Part shown: positions 50,294 to 63,007 of the stretch, one piece after another
How positions within the stretch are numbered: position 1 is the stretch's first letter
Layout of the letters: each line of letters opens with the position of its first letter
NCBI GenBank assembly: GCA_036345935.2
Contig: JADWOT020000002.1
Span: forward strand, 7,762,140 to 7,826,139
Length of the DNA stretch: 64,000 nt
Source of the DNA: Taenia hydatigena
Lineage: Eukaryota; Platyhelminthes; Cestoda; Cyclophyllidea; Taeniidae
Reading direction: 5' to 3'
The notes under the pieces: model-generated
What the model was told of the DNA's origin: nothing
The model's database searches: none
What the model saw: only the letters and a program-made list of their open reading frames with translations
Translations under genes and position numbers: made by a program

Positions 50294-50613
50294 AATTGAT
50301 AGTAACGAAAGCAAACGAGGTAGAAGGGATCCCAATTTCTCAATACCTCAATTGGAGTGACTTAGGCGCTCAGACGTATCGCCTAAGTTGGGACACCCAC
50401 AACCTGGCTAAACTCGACATCAGCCGAATCGTTCCAAGTGCAATAGCAGATGATTTGTCCGGTGACCCATATCTGCTAACCGCTGATTGCTCCCAAGAAC
50501 AGTCACTCTTGGTGGTCTGCAGCCAAACAAACCGTACAAGGTTCGTCTCGAAGCATTCAAAGATCAGCTCAGCGTTTGGCTTTACTACGGTATAATAGCA
50601 ACACTACCCACAG
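50294..50613 (+). pseudogene. FN3 exon of second oncosphere-antigen gene, one base lost
   Basis: An EG95/45W-type FN3 exon between acceptor CTTTTAG and donor ACAG/GTAAGC. The first part reads in one frame (ISQYLNWSDLGAQTYRLSWD) and the second part only in another (TVTLGGLQPNKPYKVRLEAF, later LYYGIIATLPT). The exon is 320 nt, where its partner at 51,714 is 321 nt, so one base is missing. The break lies near 50,494-50,500, between TADCS and TVTLGG; the second frame has a stop at 50,484-50,486. Both ends are phase 1, so skipping this exon would leave the rest in frame. Either a true mutation or a base-calling error would give this pattern. Confidence 0.75.
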
Positions 50614-51713
50614 GTAAGCCATTGTCTGTGATTATGATCCCAGTATTCCTACATGCCTGACGGTGGGTCGAGTTTACTGCCCCATACTGCCTGCATTGTG
50701 GTAGGCGAATGTAGCCGCATCGATGCGACCATCCGCTTTTGTCTACTTCAGCAAGAAGACTTATGAGAGGCGGATTGTTGTCCAACGTGGCGACATACGC
50801 TTAGCCTTATCTGTGTTACGATGACTAACTTTCCGCGCGGGTGATGCGAGAATCATAGCAAAAGTACAAAGTGGTACACTCGCATTTCAATGTTTGAAAA
50901 GAAAACACTGCTGCGGAAGGCTATCCGTTATGTCTCTTCCCTGAAACTAATTACAGTTTAATCCAGACATGCGAAATTTAATAGCTCTATCACACCAGCA
51001 ATCGTTGCAAAATGTAACAAAATTGTCTTTGTAATAGTGCAATTATTTGATGAATTTTGAAATGGATTTTCAAATGGTAAAATGTACGTGGGGAGGACGG
51101 TAGATAATTTGGGTTCTGCTCGACAAATTCTCAAGAGTGCCGAAAGTCAGACCTATAACCACCAAAATCACTATCATGTAAAGACTATCGCGTGTAAATC
51201 CGAGTGTCCTGAATAGAATGCTACCTGTCATATCACATTCCAACGAGCTGTATATCGCCGCATAACAATAAAGTGCGTCGACAAATAAGGCGACATCGAA
51301 TGTGTCATGTCTTTAAGTAAAAATCAGTGCTTCGCATGGGCATAGGTGCCATCGGAAAGTATTTGCAACAAGTGTGGTCATGAGACAAGTGTCATTTAAC
51401 AGCATCAACAAATCATTGATATTTTCGCCAAATTTGGAGAAATGTTGCTGGAAATCGCATCAAAGAAAGGATTAAGTATTGTTGAATCGGTTCTGTGCGA
51501 GACAATGCAGCATATTATGCACATGCACCCATAAAAAACGCCTGGACGTAAAAGGTGACTTAACTGAAGTCGCGCCAGTTTTCGGATGCTCTACTTTCTG
51601 GACCAAGGAGTGAACACACTTGAGGTAACACGGTTTTCTGCATTCCCTTGACTAGATGTTAACGATGATGTAGTCGGAGCACATTCAACTAACAATGTTT
51701 TTGCCTGCACTAG

Positions 51714-52404
51714 GAGTGGTGATGACTGATGCCAACGAAACAGAAGTGACCCTGCTTTTGCGTCACTTTAACTGGAGCCACGTGGGTCCTCAGACCTATC
51801 AATTCAGTTGGGAAAACCAGGCCCTGGCCAACCTTCACGCAGACCAAATCAGACTGTATGCAAAGGCGGTTGACCCTTCCAGCCATTCCATTTATAAAAT
51901 TAAAGGTTTCTCATTTGGAGCAATCACTCTCAGCATTCCGGATCCTAACAAATCATACATTATACTTTTTGAGGGATTTAAGGAAAATACCAGGGTTTTG
52001 TGCTGCGTCAAAACTGTTCAAACACTACCCGCTGGTAAGCTGGTGCCTAAGGCACCTCTCTTCAACTCTTTTCCTGCATTGTCTTTGGGGACACATACCC
52101 AGCTGTCTACCCCATAGCGGTTGTTAATGTTGCTTCCTACTAACCTCAGAAAAAGCATTCGTTGTGCGTCGAATGAATTTCTCAATGGAGTGTTTGTTAA
52201 CTAGACAGGGAAGATGGCGCAGGAGGTGTAGAAAGTGGTGGGGAAGAAGAGGGCGCTCCAACCACTAGCGTATCTGATCTCAATTTCACAGACACTGGAA
52301 TCCTCTTTGCTTCCACGGCGGTAGTGCCTGCCTACACTTTTGCGTGGGTTAGTGATTATCCCAAAATGATATTTCGAGGACGATACCCTCCGCCTACTGA
52401 GTGA
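51714..52404 (+). CDS. Second oncosphere antigen gene, FN3 and tail exons
   Basis: EG95/45W-type FN3 exon at 51,714-52,034 (321 nt, acceptor GCACTAG, donor GCTG/GTAAGC), phase 1 at both ends. It reads TEVTLLLRHFNWSHVGPQTY, then QFSWENQALANLHADQIRLY, ending TVQTLPA. The HFNW motif, the SWE strand and the terminal TLPA match the family. A last exon follows in phase 1. The better acceptor is TTTCACAG, giving 52,292-52,404 and DTGILFASTAVVPAYTFAWV plus a short basic tail to TGA. An alternative acceptor at 52,204 would add about 29 acidic, Gly-rich residues in the same frame. The hydrophobic stretch is a weak membrane anchor. The first exon is not found. The protein would sit on or be shed from the oncosphere surface, by family analogy. 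Confidence 0.75.
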
Positions 52405-53800
52405 ATTTCTTTTCATTATAGGTCTCCATAGTGCTGGCGTTGCGTCAGTTATCATTTATCTAACATCCGCAATCTATTCTCTCATGGTGGAAAACAGTCG
52501 CAACACAATTATACAAATTTGTCTCTGCTCAGTTCACTTAGACTTCTTTTTATTCGAATCTTCTGACTCATGCAAATGTGCGTGTATCCTTTCATCATCT
52601 TATAATGATTGTACTCAGTGAGGCAAGTTGAATTGACTGCAAGGTAGCAGCAGACGAGAGAAGGCAGATCAATCAAAAGTTAGGAATTTGTCAGTGCTTA
52701 GATGCTGTGCAGAATATGAGTCCCCTTCTTTAACAAATATCGGTGAGAAATAGCATGCCTACTCACAATGTTCCACAATGTGTGCAATCAGTGAGTGAAC
52801 AAACAAATGAACCTGCACACATCTTAACACAAGGCCGCCCATGCGAATTATGAGGAGGAGTTGGGGATGCAACGAATGCCATTATCCGTTGAATGCTTCT
52901 TTAATTATGCTGGGTAGAGTCAAAGGTTAGAAAAAGTCTTGTTGCAGGCGGCTGCAAAATTCTTCAGACAAAACAAAGGCCCGCAATTAAGTGAAACAGA
53001 AAGAAAACACCGTCTCCAGTGCCTTCACAGCTCCTTGCACATTTACGGGAATGAGTCGTAATAGGTCGGCCCATGCATTAATTCGTTCTTGATCAACAGG
53101 TCTACTTCTGGATGCATGCATAACTCGTATGATGTGCTGGTTTGCGACTATAGGAATGTACATATCGAGACATGTTGATTTGCCGATGCTGAGTTGCGAG
53201 ACCCCGAATGTTTACCCGGATACGTGTGCATATCGTCAAAATTATCCACAGCTAAGTCGCAAGATGAGAAAACAAATTTTGAATGATGTTTGGATTGACT
53301 GCCGAATCGCGTGATTCGAAGGGACAAGTAATTCCTAATTATCAGCTACAATGATGAGTGATTATAATGGTTAGCAACGATCTTTTTGAATAATCATAAT
53401 TGTGCAACGGCATCTTGCGTATAAATTTCGGAAATACTATCTGTTACTTTTGCTTGCCTTTGCATGGATCGCATGCCTGCCTCTTGGTTTCTGCAAAAGA
53501 ATCGCATTGTGCCCAGGCCATTGTACTCTCGCCGACAAGGCGCGTTGCATTTTGAATGTATGTATATCTATATATCCATGTATAGGACCAAGACTTTTTC
53601 AATGACGATGGAAATTATAGTAATTGGACAGAATGCGTATCGAGTGGGGTCACTGGCATGGCTTAGAGATCAGCCCACCAGGCGAGGGTACAGTGACCAA
53701 GGCACAAATCGGCCATATGCCAAAGTACTGGTTGAACAATCAACTTGTTACATTTACTCTGTCCCAGCTCTTGCGTTCTGGGTCGACACTTCATCTAAAG
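52405..53800. other. 3' flank of antigen gene, no further gene recognised
   Basis: No poly(A) signal stands out directly after the stop codon. A hydrophobic frame near 53,402 (YYLLLLLAFAWIACLPLG) begins at GTG, not ATG, and has no downstream exon support. The 216-codon plus frame at 53,464-54,114 is the longest in the window but is unrecognised and runs into duplicated sequence where it is not conserved. Confidence 0.4.
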
Positions 53801-54075
53801 ACGACGTAGGCTGCATGCGAGAGACTTTATTGCTGCATAATCTTTGCCACCTTGTCTTGGGTCTGTTTGTATTGGGACTATTAAAGTTGCGGGAGACACG
53901 ACTTAGTTCATTGATGAAGGAGATCACACTTAAATCACCCTTCATGTCCAACAAGCACGATTTGCTCTACCGTAACAGGCATGAATGCAGCAGTGACGAC
54001 GCACATTTAAACGGGCTGAAAATGTGTGCCAGCAAAGGTCTTACTAAAACGTACATGTACGCAAAACTTTTTTAC

Positions 54076-54290
54076 CTGAAGAATGCACAGAGTAATACCG
54101 CAATTCGATTTTAGCTTAAGTGTTCCTAGGTAATCTACCAGACCGTCGTTGACACCAGCTACGGCCAAAAGTTGACAACCTGGTCCCTTTTGACAATTGC
54201 AACCTACCTGACCGAAACCCAACCGTCATCGTGAGCCTCAGCGTCCACCATGTCAACAGACAATGCGCTAAGCCCGTCACCTTGAAAATG
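54076..54290 (-). pseudogene. Relic of the duplicated unknown exon
   Basis: Counterpart of the exon at 60,714-60,888. The conserved parts read LSALSVD, then DDGW, and after a roughly 35-39 nt insertion GVNDGLVDYLGTLKLK up to a CTTCAG/GTAAAA donor. A one-base loss near the start, loss of the acceptor AG, and the insertion (which contains a stop) mean it cannot be spliced as in the other copy. Confidence 0.4.
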
Positions 54291-56808
54291 CCGAACAGAA
54301 TGGCGCATTTTTATTAAAAAGCGTCCAATCTTCAAGAAAAATTTGGGCAAAAGCAAGTTTACTGGCAAGATTTTCATTCATGATCTTAGAACTGGTTAGT
54401 CGTTCGCACAACCGTAAGCAATTCGCAGTCAAAGGAACATATTTGGGAATCAAACAAAAATCGGCAATCAAATGCAAAAAATCAAAATTCCTATTCAATT
54501 CACTAAACTTTGTTAAGAATATATTTTTAGATTTTGTTTTTCCATCTGACGCATCCATCCACCGGTATCTCCAGCCGAAATACAGATTTCAACGAAAACA
54601 GCAGGAAATTCACCATACGTGCATGCCAAAAACAACAGCAAATTACATTGAAAATACGCAATAAATCTACCTGAATTGAAAATTTCCAAACTATGGGCGA
54701 ACGCGATTAATTTTAAGCCTGCAAAACACTCGTTTGATTTGCCTTTCATGCACCGCGTAGCAAATGATGCCAATGTGATAATCTTAGTTAAAATTTTGCG
54801 CTTATGCACGCAGATATGCCTTGCAAATAAATACGCGCGTGCGGATTCCATGACGAGCCAACATCTGACAATGAGCTAAAATTTGTACGGTCGCATTACA
54901 GTTGCATATTTAAAAATGCCTATTTGCAGACAATAAATTTATCTAAATTTATTTAAGCGTAATTTACCTGTAACTTTCAAATTTACTGTCGCATGACTTA
55001 TTTAAAATGGCAGCGTCTTATGTTAGATCGGATTGGCTTTTAGGATCATGGCTTAACTGCACGATTAACTAGCCCGTTTGCTCATTTCCTAGTGCTATGG
55101 CGGATTTTCTAGCCGCTGAAATTTTGGTATTATTGCCAAGCATATGGAATCAATTCATCAAATATAATGACTTCATACCACTTTGGATGATGATAATGTT
55201 GGATCACAAATTTGTCTTTATGGTGTACTACAAGTAGCTTCCGATTTCATGAATAAACACGCATGATGAAATGTCTATTCATTGTTCGAAGCCATAGGTG
55301 AGTCAGTCCTTTGTATTCGCTCCATTCTTTTCTACCATACAAATACTTTTTAATGTAGCGCTTATTATGAGGGCGAAAATTTTTTAACCTAGCTCTCTTA
55401 CGTAATGTTCTGAAGTGTGTGCAGAACTGCCAAATCTAACCAGTTCACTTGATGACGTTGGACTACCTTGAGATTTTCATTTTCAGCCATACTTGGTGCC
55501 GATGTCGGTTATCTGGCGGTCAATCTGTGGATATTGTCTGGGCTTGTGGGATCTCTGTGAGGGCTGAAGTGTTGTATCTAGGTTAGGTGCACTATACCCA
55601 ATTTGGATCCCCACAATTAACATTCATCATGGCGATTCAATGGTTCTTCTGGCAGAACAGGCGTGCACAGCCACAGTTTGGATGCCAAAACCGCTTGTCT
55701 GCCTTCCAGGTTTGCGCCTGGGCTGTTTAATTGGACTACGGAGTTATCGTACTATCCATGTGAGTACTTCTTCATTTTCTCGAACTCGATAATCTTTCTT
55801 ATTAAAGTTTTTGCGCCAAGAAACCGCTTCTCATGAGTATTGCATCGCCGCACAGTCTGTATGCCTTGTTAGTGTGTTATGGTAACTGGATTTGTACTGT
55901 ATCGTGTGTTGCTGCAAAAACCTGCTCACCCAGAACAGTAAGGTTGATGCAGAGTTAATGTGCTTCTGGCTTTTTGAGCGGGAAGTGCCATTTTTTAAAG
56001 ATTGCAATGGGTGGAATGTAGTGGTGGATGCTCTTGTTAGACAGACTGTGGGTTCGAGTGCATTTAGCAGTGGTTCTGTAGCTGCTGTTTCGGATGTTGT
56101 TTTTCGATTTCTTTGATATGGTATCCCTACAGTTCAGGTCCTGGCCGCTAAAATCATTCTTCCATTTGACCACATTGTCGCCAGTGACCCACCAAGGCTA
56201 CAAAACAGATTGTCTTAGATTTGTCCAGCGGAACGTAATGAGTCCTATCCTGCGATATTTAAAATCGTTTGTTGCAAAATGGTCTGGTCGACACCACCTT
56301 GCTGGTCTAATTTTGGGGATCGTCTATTTCGTTGTTGCGAAGTACAGCATCCCGCCTACCGCGTCATTGGAGGATGGCCTATTGCGGTTCTGGATTTCTG
56401 GCTGGCTGTCATTTTGTCTCATCTCACGAGTTTCGTCCTCAGTATTTAATAGTTGGATGCTTCAGATGCAGCACGAATGGAAAGCTAGTGCGGAGACATT
56501 CATGGAGATTCTTTCATTTCTACCTGTTAAAAGGCCTTCCACGAGCTGCACTTAGTGCACTTCTTCACCATTGATGCCAAATGCGGGAATGTTATAATGA
56601 TACGAATAGGTGCCTTTTGGCAGTAAGCAACCGTTTTTTCGAGCCCATCCTTTAAATACTCTCTCGTTTTTTGCCATTGAAATCGTTCTGTGCAGATATT
56701 TTAGCCAGACCGGGTCGTTTCATCGTCATTAATTTGGTTTTCAAGTAGAGACGCAATTGTTCGAGTTAATGTGGGATGGTACAATCGTTATTGCAGTCCC
56801 TTATGAAT

Positions 56809-56910
56809 TTAGCTATCCGACGCGAAGTTAGCTTCTCTTGACTCTGTAATGTCCGCTGAATTCACAATTTTGCCTTTTAGAGGGTTTCTCGGAGTGCCAT
56901 TCGAAGACAT
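56809..56910 (-). CDS. Small ATG frame conserved in duplicate, unknown
   Basis: An ATG with favourable context (AAGAAAATG) opens 33 codons: MSSNGTPRNPLKGKIVNSAD, then ITESREANFASDS and TAA. The counterpart at 62,930-63,007 starts at the equivalent ATG and keeps PLKG, then I, then NSAD. Shared start and motif in two well-diverged copies suggest a first coding exon or a small protein, but no donor is clear. No family is recognised. Confidence 0.25.
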   Translation of the reverse strand: MSSNGTPRNPLKGKIVNSADITESREANFASDS

Positions 56911-57615
56911 TTTCTTAAATGTTCGTTCTCTTCTTTTGCGTCTCCCTTTCTAATAACAATCATGGTCTCCAGCCGTGGGATGGTAACACCTTCTTAATTC
57001 TGCCTCAAAATTGACAAAATGTAGACGTTCTCATTGCAGACATGCTGCTTCACTTTTGGGTGATTTTCGTCCACGAATGGAGGCGGAATTGCCTTCAAGC
57101 GCACCAGAACCACTAGGAAGTTAATGTCCGACCAGCAAGTAACTTGTGGCATGGACCCCAAAACCGTAGTGATAACATAGTGCATGCAACTTTGTGATAG
57201 AGTACTATTTGTAGGATTTTCGAGTGAAAGGAAATATGGTTGCAATCAGTCCTTCTCCACTGCTCAGTGATGCATTTTTCGGAAAGAGATATGATCTAAA
57301 TCTGCCGAGAAGTAAGGAAAGACCTCCACAAGGAAATCGAAATTGACCGCCGAGATTTGTTATCTGTGAGACATTAGAACTTCTTGCTAGCAATAAACAG
57401 AGCGATCGGAGCTGACATTGCCGCATAACTCTGTCAAAGTGAGGCATTTTGCATCACAGCCCTGCCTCATGGAGAGGTGACGCATGTTCAGCTATCTCAC
57501 AGCGTAATTCTGTCGCTGTTGTTTGTTCCTCTGGAACACAAGCCCACGTATTTTGCAGACTTATTTGAAAGCAGATGTTGGTGCTCACTGAGGCCTGTTT
57601 TATAAAGGGATAAGG

Positions 57616-60394
57616 GCTATATCCGCGGCAAGATTCATTGCTCGTAATGATCATAGCGAAATAAATTTCGTACTTTTCATCAAAACTAACTATTGCTCCT
57701 GGTTTATTCATTTTGCGGGTGAACTATCGTTCTTTTTATTTGCATAAAAGTGGCAGATTCGTTAAATTGGTCGAACTGTTCTTTACAAATAGACGACTGC
57801 AGTAACATCTCTCTCTACTTATTTGGAAAAAGTATGTTGCCATCCTTACAATGAGTGACTCACGTAACTAAAAAGGGGTTTCCGCTTACTCTGGCATAAC
57901 TTCTGAGTTAATTGATTTGCTTCTTAGAAGATTCATTTAGGGAGGCAGTCATAGTCACAACCCATTATCCTTTTCAACGAGACTGGCTTCCGGATCTTTG
58001 TGTTATAATGCGTTTTCGATTCCAAAGCCAAAAATCAATTTTGCGTACATTACCCCATGCCAGTCCCACTTTATCTTCCAAATTTTGATATTTTTCACAC
58101 GTGATAGTAAGATGCTGAAAAGCTAGTGATCCGCTCTTTGAGGGAGTGCGGAGGGTGGGCACGAGGTAATGCCCTCCTCCCTGCCTCTATCTTCCTCCAT
58201 GCTCTTCCTTTCCTATATGTCACCCTGGTCTGGTCTTTAGCATTCTGTGATAAACATGTGGTTTCAGGTTCTACCTGTTGTCGCGTTCCATGGGTTTAAA
58301 GAGCCTTCGCATTGCATGCTCACTAGCTCCGATCTTCTTTTTAAGAGGCATAGTGTCAGGTGGCCTCGAGTAGGCAGGGCATGGCTATGACTCCTGCTCA
58401 GCATGCATCAAGGGCACGATTGGGCCCCCATTTCATCACGCCCAAAGGCGGTAATATGCTTGCCTGTCGGTGGAAGATAAAAGCTGATTTTATTTAAAGT
58501 TGAGAGCAAAAATGTTTCACTCGCATTGAGCAGGTTTAAGCGTAGCGTAGGAGCAGTACCGAACCCGAGTTGTAGTGTCATGATGGTGGACTAATGCATT
58601 TCTGTGCTTTATACTTCATGGGTATGGGCGGCCGTATGAATCTTGCAATGCTGTGCAAAGTAAAGCAAACCAATGGGTTTGAGTCCGCTTGAATATGCAT
58701 TCGAATGTCCATCTATTGATTTCGCATATAAATCTTAACAAAATTGTAGGCAAAATATGGCGGCGTCTGGAGCTCTAAGGAAGGGGAACAGCAAGGGATG
58801 GGGACATGATACTCGATTGGCGTGTTATTGGAGTGCGCGATCGCGCCTATTAACTGTTGCATTGCTCCCTTTTCAATGCCTTGTATTTTTCCACTTTTTT
58901 TCCTTTTGCATTTTGTTATATGACGCTAATGAAATTTCAAATAAATGACACTAATGCCCGTTTCACTTTGCGTCTCGTGTATTAGAGGTTGATTGCCTAG
59001 AGTGGGTCTGGCGATTTTTGTCGTGATGTGCATTAACAATTGCAGGACTCATCTTGCTTGCAGGTCGTAAGCATTGCCTGTTGTTTCCAATGTATGGGGT
59101 GCAGTGGATTCGTAAGATAAACAATGAAGGGGTTCGCGCATGTTGTCCGTGTGGGTCATTGTACTGGGCCCCAGCATATGCAGACATTTCCACTGTTACT
59201 TTAAGTGTTGACTTAATTCAATGACATTAAATGTGAGGTTTAGTAATGGCAGATAAGCTCACTACAACCGTGTTTCATTTGTAGTCGAATTAAGTATTCA
59301 TGGTTGTTTGCTTGTTTTCGAAGCCGTATTTATGCTAGACTCCGTGCTTATGCAAAATGATATGATGTTTATTTGCATATTGTTTATTCATACCCACTGT
59401 GCAATGTGTTGATATTGCGATGAAGTGATGATGGTTGAGAAGCGGTACATAGTTGATTTTCGCCTATTTGTTTTCGACAGAGGGATAATGCTCCTTATCT
59501 GGTTGTGGTGATACCGTCTAGATGCATTGAAAGAAAAAGGCATCGTGGATTGTGCTTCATGTTCGCATTTTAGTCACCTATTATGGCACGCAATACGAGG
59601 GGTGTAGCAATGTAGCAATTTAAGCAGTGGGTATTAAGGTGCTGAACTGTAACAGAGTAAGCAAAGATATCGCATTTATGCTAAAACTGGCATAATTTAA
59701 AAGGTAGGTCTCAGGCAAACTAAAGCTCGAGTAAAAAGACCTCCGTGATGACTTATAAAATGTACTACGGTAGTTTGTTAAAAACCGAACATGGAAACCC
59801 AATGTAATTGCAAGATATATGTGAAATAAATCTAAAAGAAGGGAGGTGACAAAGCTACGCACCCTTATCTGTCTTTGGGATTCATCAAGTCGAGGCCCAC
59901 ATCTTTGTTCCCACGACCTGTCAATCAACTCTTGGCAATACGCAGGATACTGTCAATGCTAATTACTGATACAACCAAAGGAAAGACGGTGATCACGCCA
60001 GAGCTGCTGCATCACTACGGCAGAGGAAGCAAGGAAGCCATGGTGATCATTGCGTTGCCTTCAAAGTCATCAGTGAAGACTTGCCAGCGACCGCAAATCG
60101 TCGATACGCCCTGCATGAGCGGTACAGTCTCAGCGAAGTATGTACCCTCCGAAGAACTTAAAGATAACAGAGTTGGCACACATCCTCACGTGGTTTATCG
60201 TCTCCATTTTGAGTGTCGGAGTTCCAGGTTTTCATCCGCCTATTGCTAGCGTCAGCCAACTCCTACCCGGGAAGCATATCCCAACTGTCAAAACGAGGGA
60301 AACGTAGAGAAATAATCGCTATCATGGCGAGGGTCTACGATGACCCTACCAGTCAGATGGACAGATCAACCCTTAATCGGAAGGCGGCGTAGAT
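57616..60394. other. No gene recognised between duplicate copies
   Basis: About 2.8 kb separating the two segmental copies. There are no shared blocks, satellite or recognised exons. The 102- and 124-codon frames at 59,620-59,928 (minus) and 59,875-60,249 (plus) overlap head to head and show no motif. Confidence 0.45.
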
Positions 60395-60713
60395 GCATGT
60401 GAACTAATCTTCCGCAGCCAAATCTTCACTAATTCGGCTTATGTTAATTCAAATCATACATGCTGGAGTTGCATGAGGAACGGCATAGTTCACCAATGGA
60501 GAAGAACACACTCGAATCCTTTTCCGTGTGCAACAAGCACAATTTGCCCCACTAAAATGGACGATAAAGCAACTTGGACAACACGACATTGACAACACAA
60601 TTTTAAACGCGCCTGAAAAGGAGTAGTGGCAGATTTCCTGGCATAGCATTTAAGCGCAGTCTATCGAGTCACAAAAACACCAAGGCGATTCAGAGATCGG
60701 ATGCCATTCCTAC

Positions 60714-60888
60714 CTGAGAAGAGTACAGAGCAATAACCCAATCTAATTTCAGCAAAATTGTTCTTAGACAATCTCTTGAACCGTCATTGACGCCATGCAC
60801 AGCCTCTGCGACAGGAATCCAACCGTCATCACAATCCGCACCGTCTGCCGTACCGACGGACAATGTACTAAATCCAGTGACCTTAAAA
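60714..60888 (-). CDS. Candidate exon in duplicated segment, unknown protein
   Basis: A minus-strand exon of 175 nt with a very strong acceptor (T-run then CAG) and donor CTCAG/GTAGGA. It encodes FKVTGFSTLSV, then ADGADCDDGWIPVAEAVHGV, then NDGSRDCLRTILLKLDW and ALYSSQ. The duplicate at 54,076-54,290 preserves SxLSV, DDGW and GVNDGxxDxLxT, with a donor at the equivalent place, which supports a coding origin. In copy 2 an ATG frame upstream (61,010) runs hydrophobic through the acceptor, but I consider that read-through of intron. No family is recognised and no adjoining exon was identified. Confidence 0.35.
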
Positions 60889-62929
60889 CTGAAAAAAAAA
60901 ACAAGTGACGCATTTGGATTCAAATAATTTTTGATTTGCAAAAATAAATGAAGGATAAGCAAAACGCTAACAAAACTCGCGACTGCAAAAATTGGCATAA
61001 TTGTCTGCATTTTCCAACATGAAGCATTTTGATGCTAGAGAAGATATATTTGAGTAAGAGCAAAAATCTGACTATAAGATATGGAAAGGCATACGGTTCG
61101 TCATTTAAGCAATAGAATTTTTTAACTTTACAGTTTGCAATGCCAGGTTGTCTGGGCAGGACAAAATCGCCTGCATGACATGCGCATTCGTCGGTGTCGC
61201 AAGCCGAAATTCAGATGTTAATAAAAGTAACGAGGGATCTGCTACGCCAGTATGACATGTACATGGTAACAAACCAGCATGGAATGCGAAAATGATTATC
61301 TGCTTTAAACATTGCTTCCGATTGCGGGCTAGCAAATTAAGGTTATGCCTGCGAAACAATTATTCTACCCTATTACTTTGCGGTTTTACATTAACTGATG
61401 CAGATGTAGCACTCTCTCGCAAAACGTTACAATTAATGCATGCAGATATGATGTATAAATGCAAATGCGCGTGTGTAGTGAGAGCTGGGTTTTGACAAAG
61501 ACTAGAAATTGGCATTTATTTCCCACCATTGCATGACAAATGAGCAAAATTAAATGATTGAAAAAGAAGTTGCAATAAATTGGGCTAAACAAATGCAGCG
61601 TTTATAACTCTCAATCGTAATCACCTCATGATTACCTTTTTTATTATAGAAACTTCATAGGTTAGATCGCACCAGCTATTAAGGTCATGGGTTTACTGCA
61701 TGACTAACTAGCGTACTTGCTCATTTCTCCGTGCTATGGCAGATTTTCCAACTGACCAATTGCTTATATTACCGCAAAATAAATTGCAGTAAAGTATGAC
61801 GCATAGGTGGTTTTCTGCCAGTCCGGCCGACGATGGAGATGGATTACAAATTTGCCTGTTTGCTGGTCTGACTTGGGAGATTGACACGGAAAATGAAGAG
61901 GCCTTTAAAAGCTTGAGGCCATAAGTGAGCCATTCCCCATTTTTCGTTGTAAACTTCCATGCACGTACAGTTTGTCTATGCGGCGCTCTCTCGCAATGTA
62001 GGGACAAATTTCATCCATCTACCTCCCCGTGTAGTGTTCTGGAATGTGTTTAGAACTGCCAAGACCAAATGAGCCACAGCCGGTCTACTGGATTGCTCTG
62101 AAATACCAAGGGACCTATATTTTCAGCGAGAGTTGGCGCCTGCGCCGTTTTCAGGTCTTTACTCACTGGATATTGTCTAGACTTCAGAGAACTCCACGGG
62201 GACTGAAGCGTCGTATCTAGAGAGTTTGGCACTTCTTACCAATGTTGCGTTCTCTACCTATGGCATTCATTATGGCGACATAGCAACCCCTCGGACGGAA
62301 CAAACGTGCAAGGCCAAAGTTCGAAGCGCTAAAACTGATCGCCTACCTCCTCAATTTGCACCTGATTTTGTTTAAATGGACCATGGAGTCACCGTTTAGT
62401 TGACGTGAGTGCTTCCACATTTCCTCAATTTCAGTAGTTTTTCGACCAAAGCTGTCATTGCCGAGAAACCACTACAAAAAATCTGTGCATCAAGAACAAT
62501 AAAGTCGACGTGGGATTACCGTGCTTTTCTATTTTTGAGTAGAAAGTTCCATTATTTCAACAATGCAATGCTTGAGGCTCATATTGGGTAGACCTTGGTC
62601 TTGAATGCAATAAGCATGGATTTTCTAGCTGCTGTTTTGCGCATCACCTTTCGCGTTCTTTGCTAAGTTCTGTTCTTTTGATTGTTACCATTTTCACGGT
62701 TGACCTGTCAGTGGGAAACATTGGGCCTTATCCTGAACGTTGGTTTGGCCGGGCATAGTCTTAGTAGCCTAATGCCGAATTATTGCTCTTCGGACTTCCT
62801 TAACACGCCCCTTACTGCACAATTCGATGGCTGTTTAGGAGGTTATTAGGAGAACAAAAGGAGTTCAGTTGGATGGTACGATCGTTAGTGTACCCCTTTA
62901 TTAGGCCAGATATTCAAGGCGAAATAGGA

Positions 62930-63007
62930 TTATGCTGCCTGTGCAGCGTCCGCTGAATTCGGAATTTCACCTTTTAATGGGTCCCTTTGAGCAGCGATTG
63001 AAGGCAT
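62930..63007 (-). CDS. Duplicate of small ATG frame, unknown
   Basis: ATG opens 25 codons: MPSIAAQRDPLKGEIPNSAD, then AAQAA and TAA. It aligns residue for residue with the start of the frame at 56,910, with PLKGxIxNSAD shared. The upstream sequence is also open in this copy, so the ATG is chosen only because both copies share it. It could be the start of a first exon; function is unknown. Confidence 0.25.
   Translation of the reverse strand: MPSIAAQRDPLKGEIPNSADAAQAA

Larger units (their letters stand above)
53805..57615 (+). repeat. Segmental duplication, copy 1
   Basis: Colinear with 60,395-63,725 in the same direction. Shared landmarks include CAACAAGCACRATTTGC, ACCGTCRTTGACRCCA, CATGGxTTxACTGCAxGAxTAACTAGC (55,046 and 61,686), GGATATTGTCTRGRCTT, TGGATGGTACRATCGTTA-like words and CAGCTGAATTCxxAATTTxxCCTTTTA-like words near 56,860/62,955. 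Divergence is considerable, and copy 2 is about 500 bp shorter. Conserved pieces include candidate minus-strand exons listed separately. Confidence 0.8.

Noticed and set aside
53464..54114. 216-codon plus-strand open frame, the longest in the window
   Set aside because: There is no known domain, and its second half overlaps duplicated sequence where the matching frame is not kept. The minus strand there carries the better-conserved piece.
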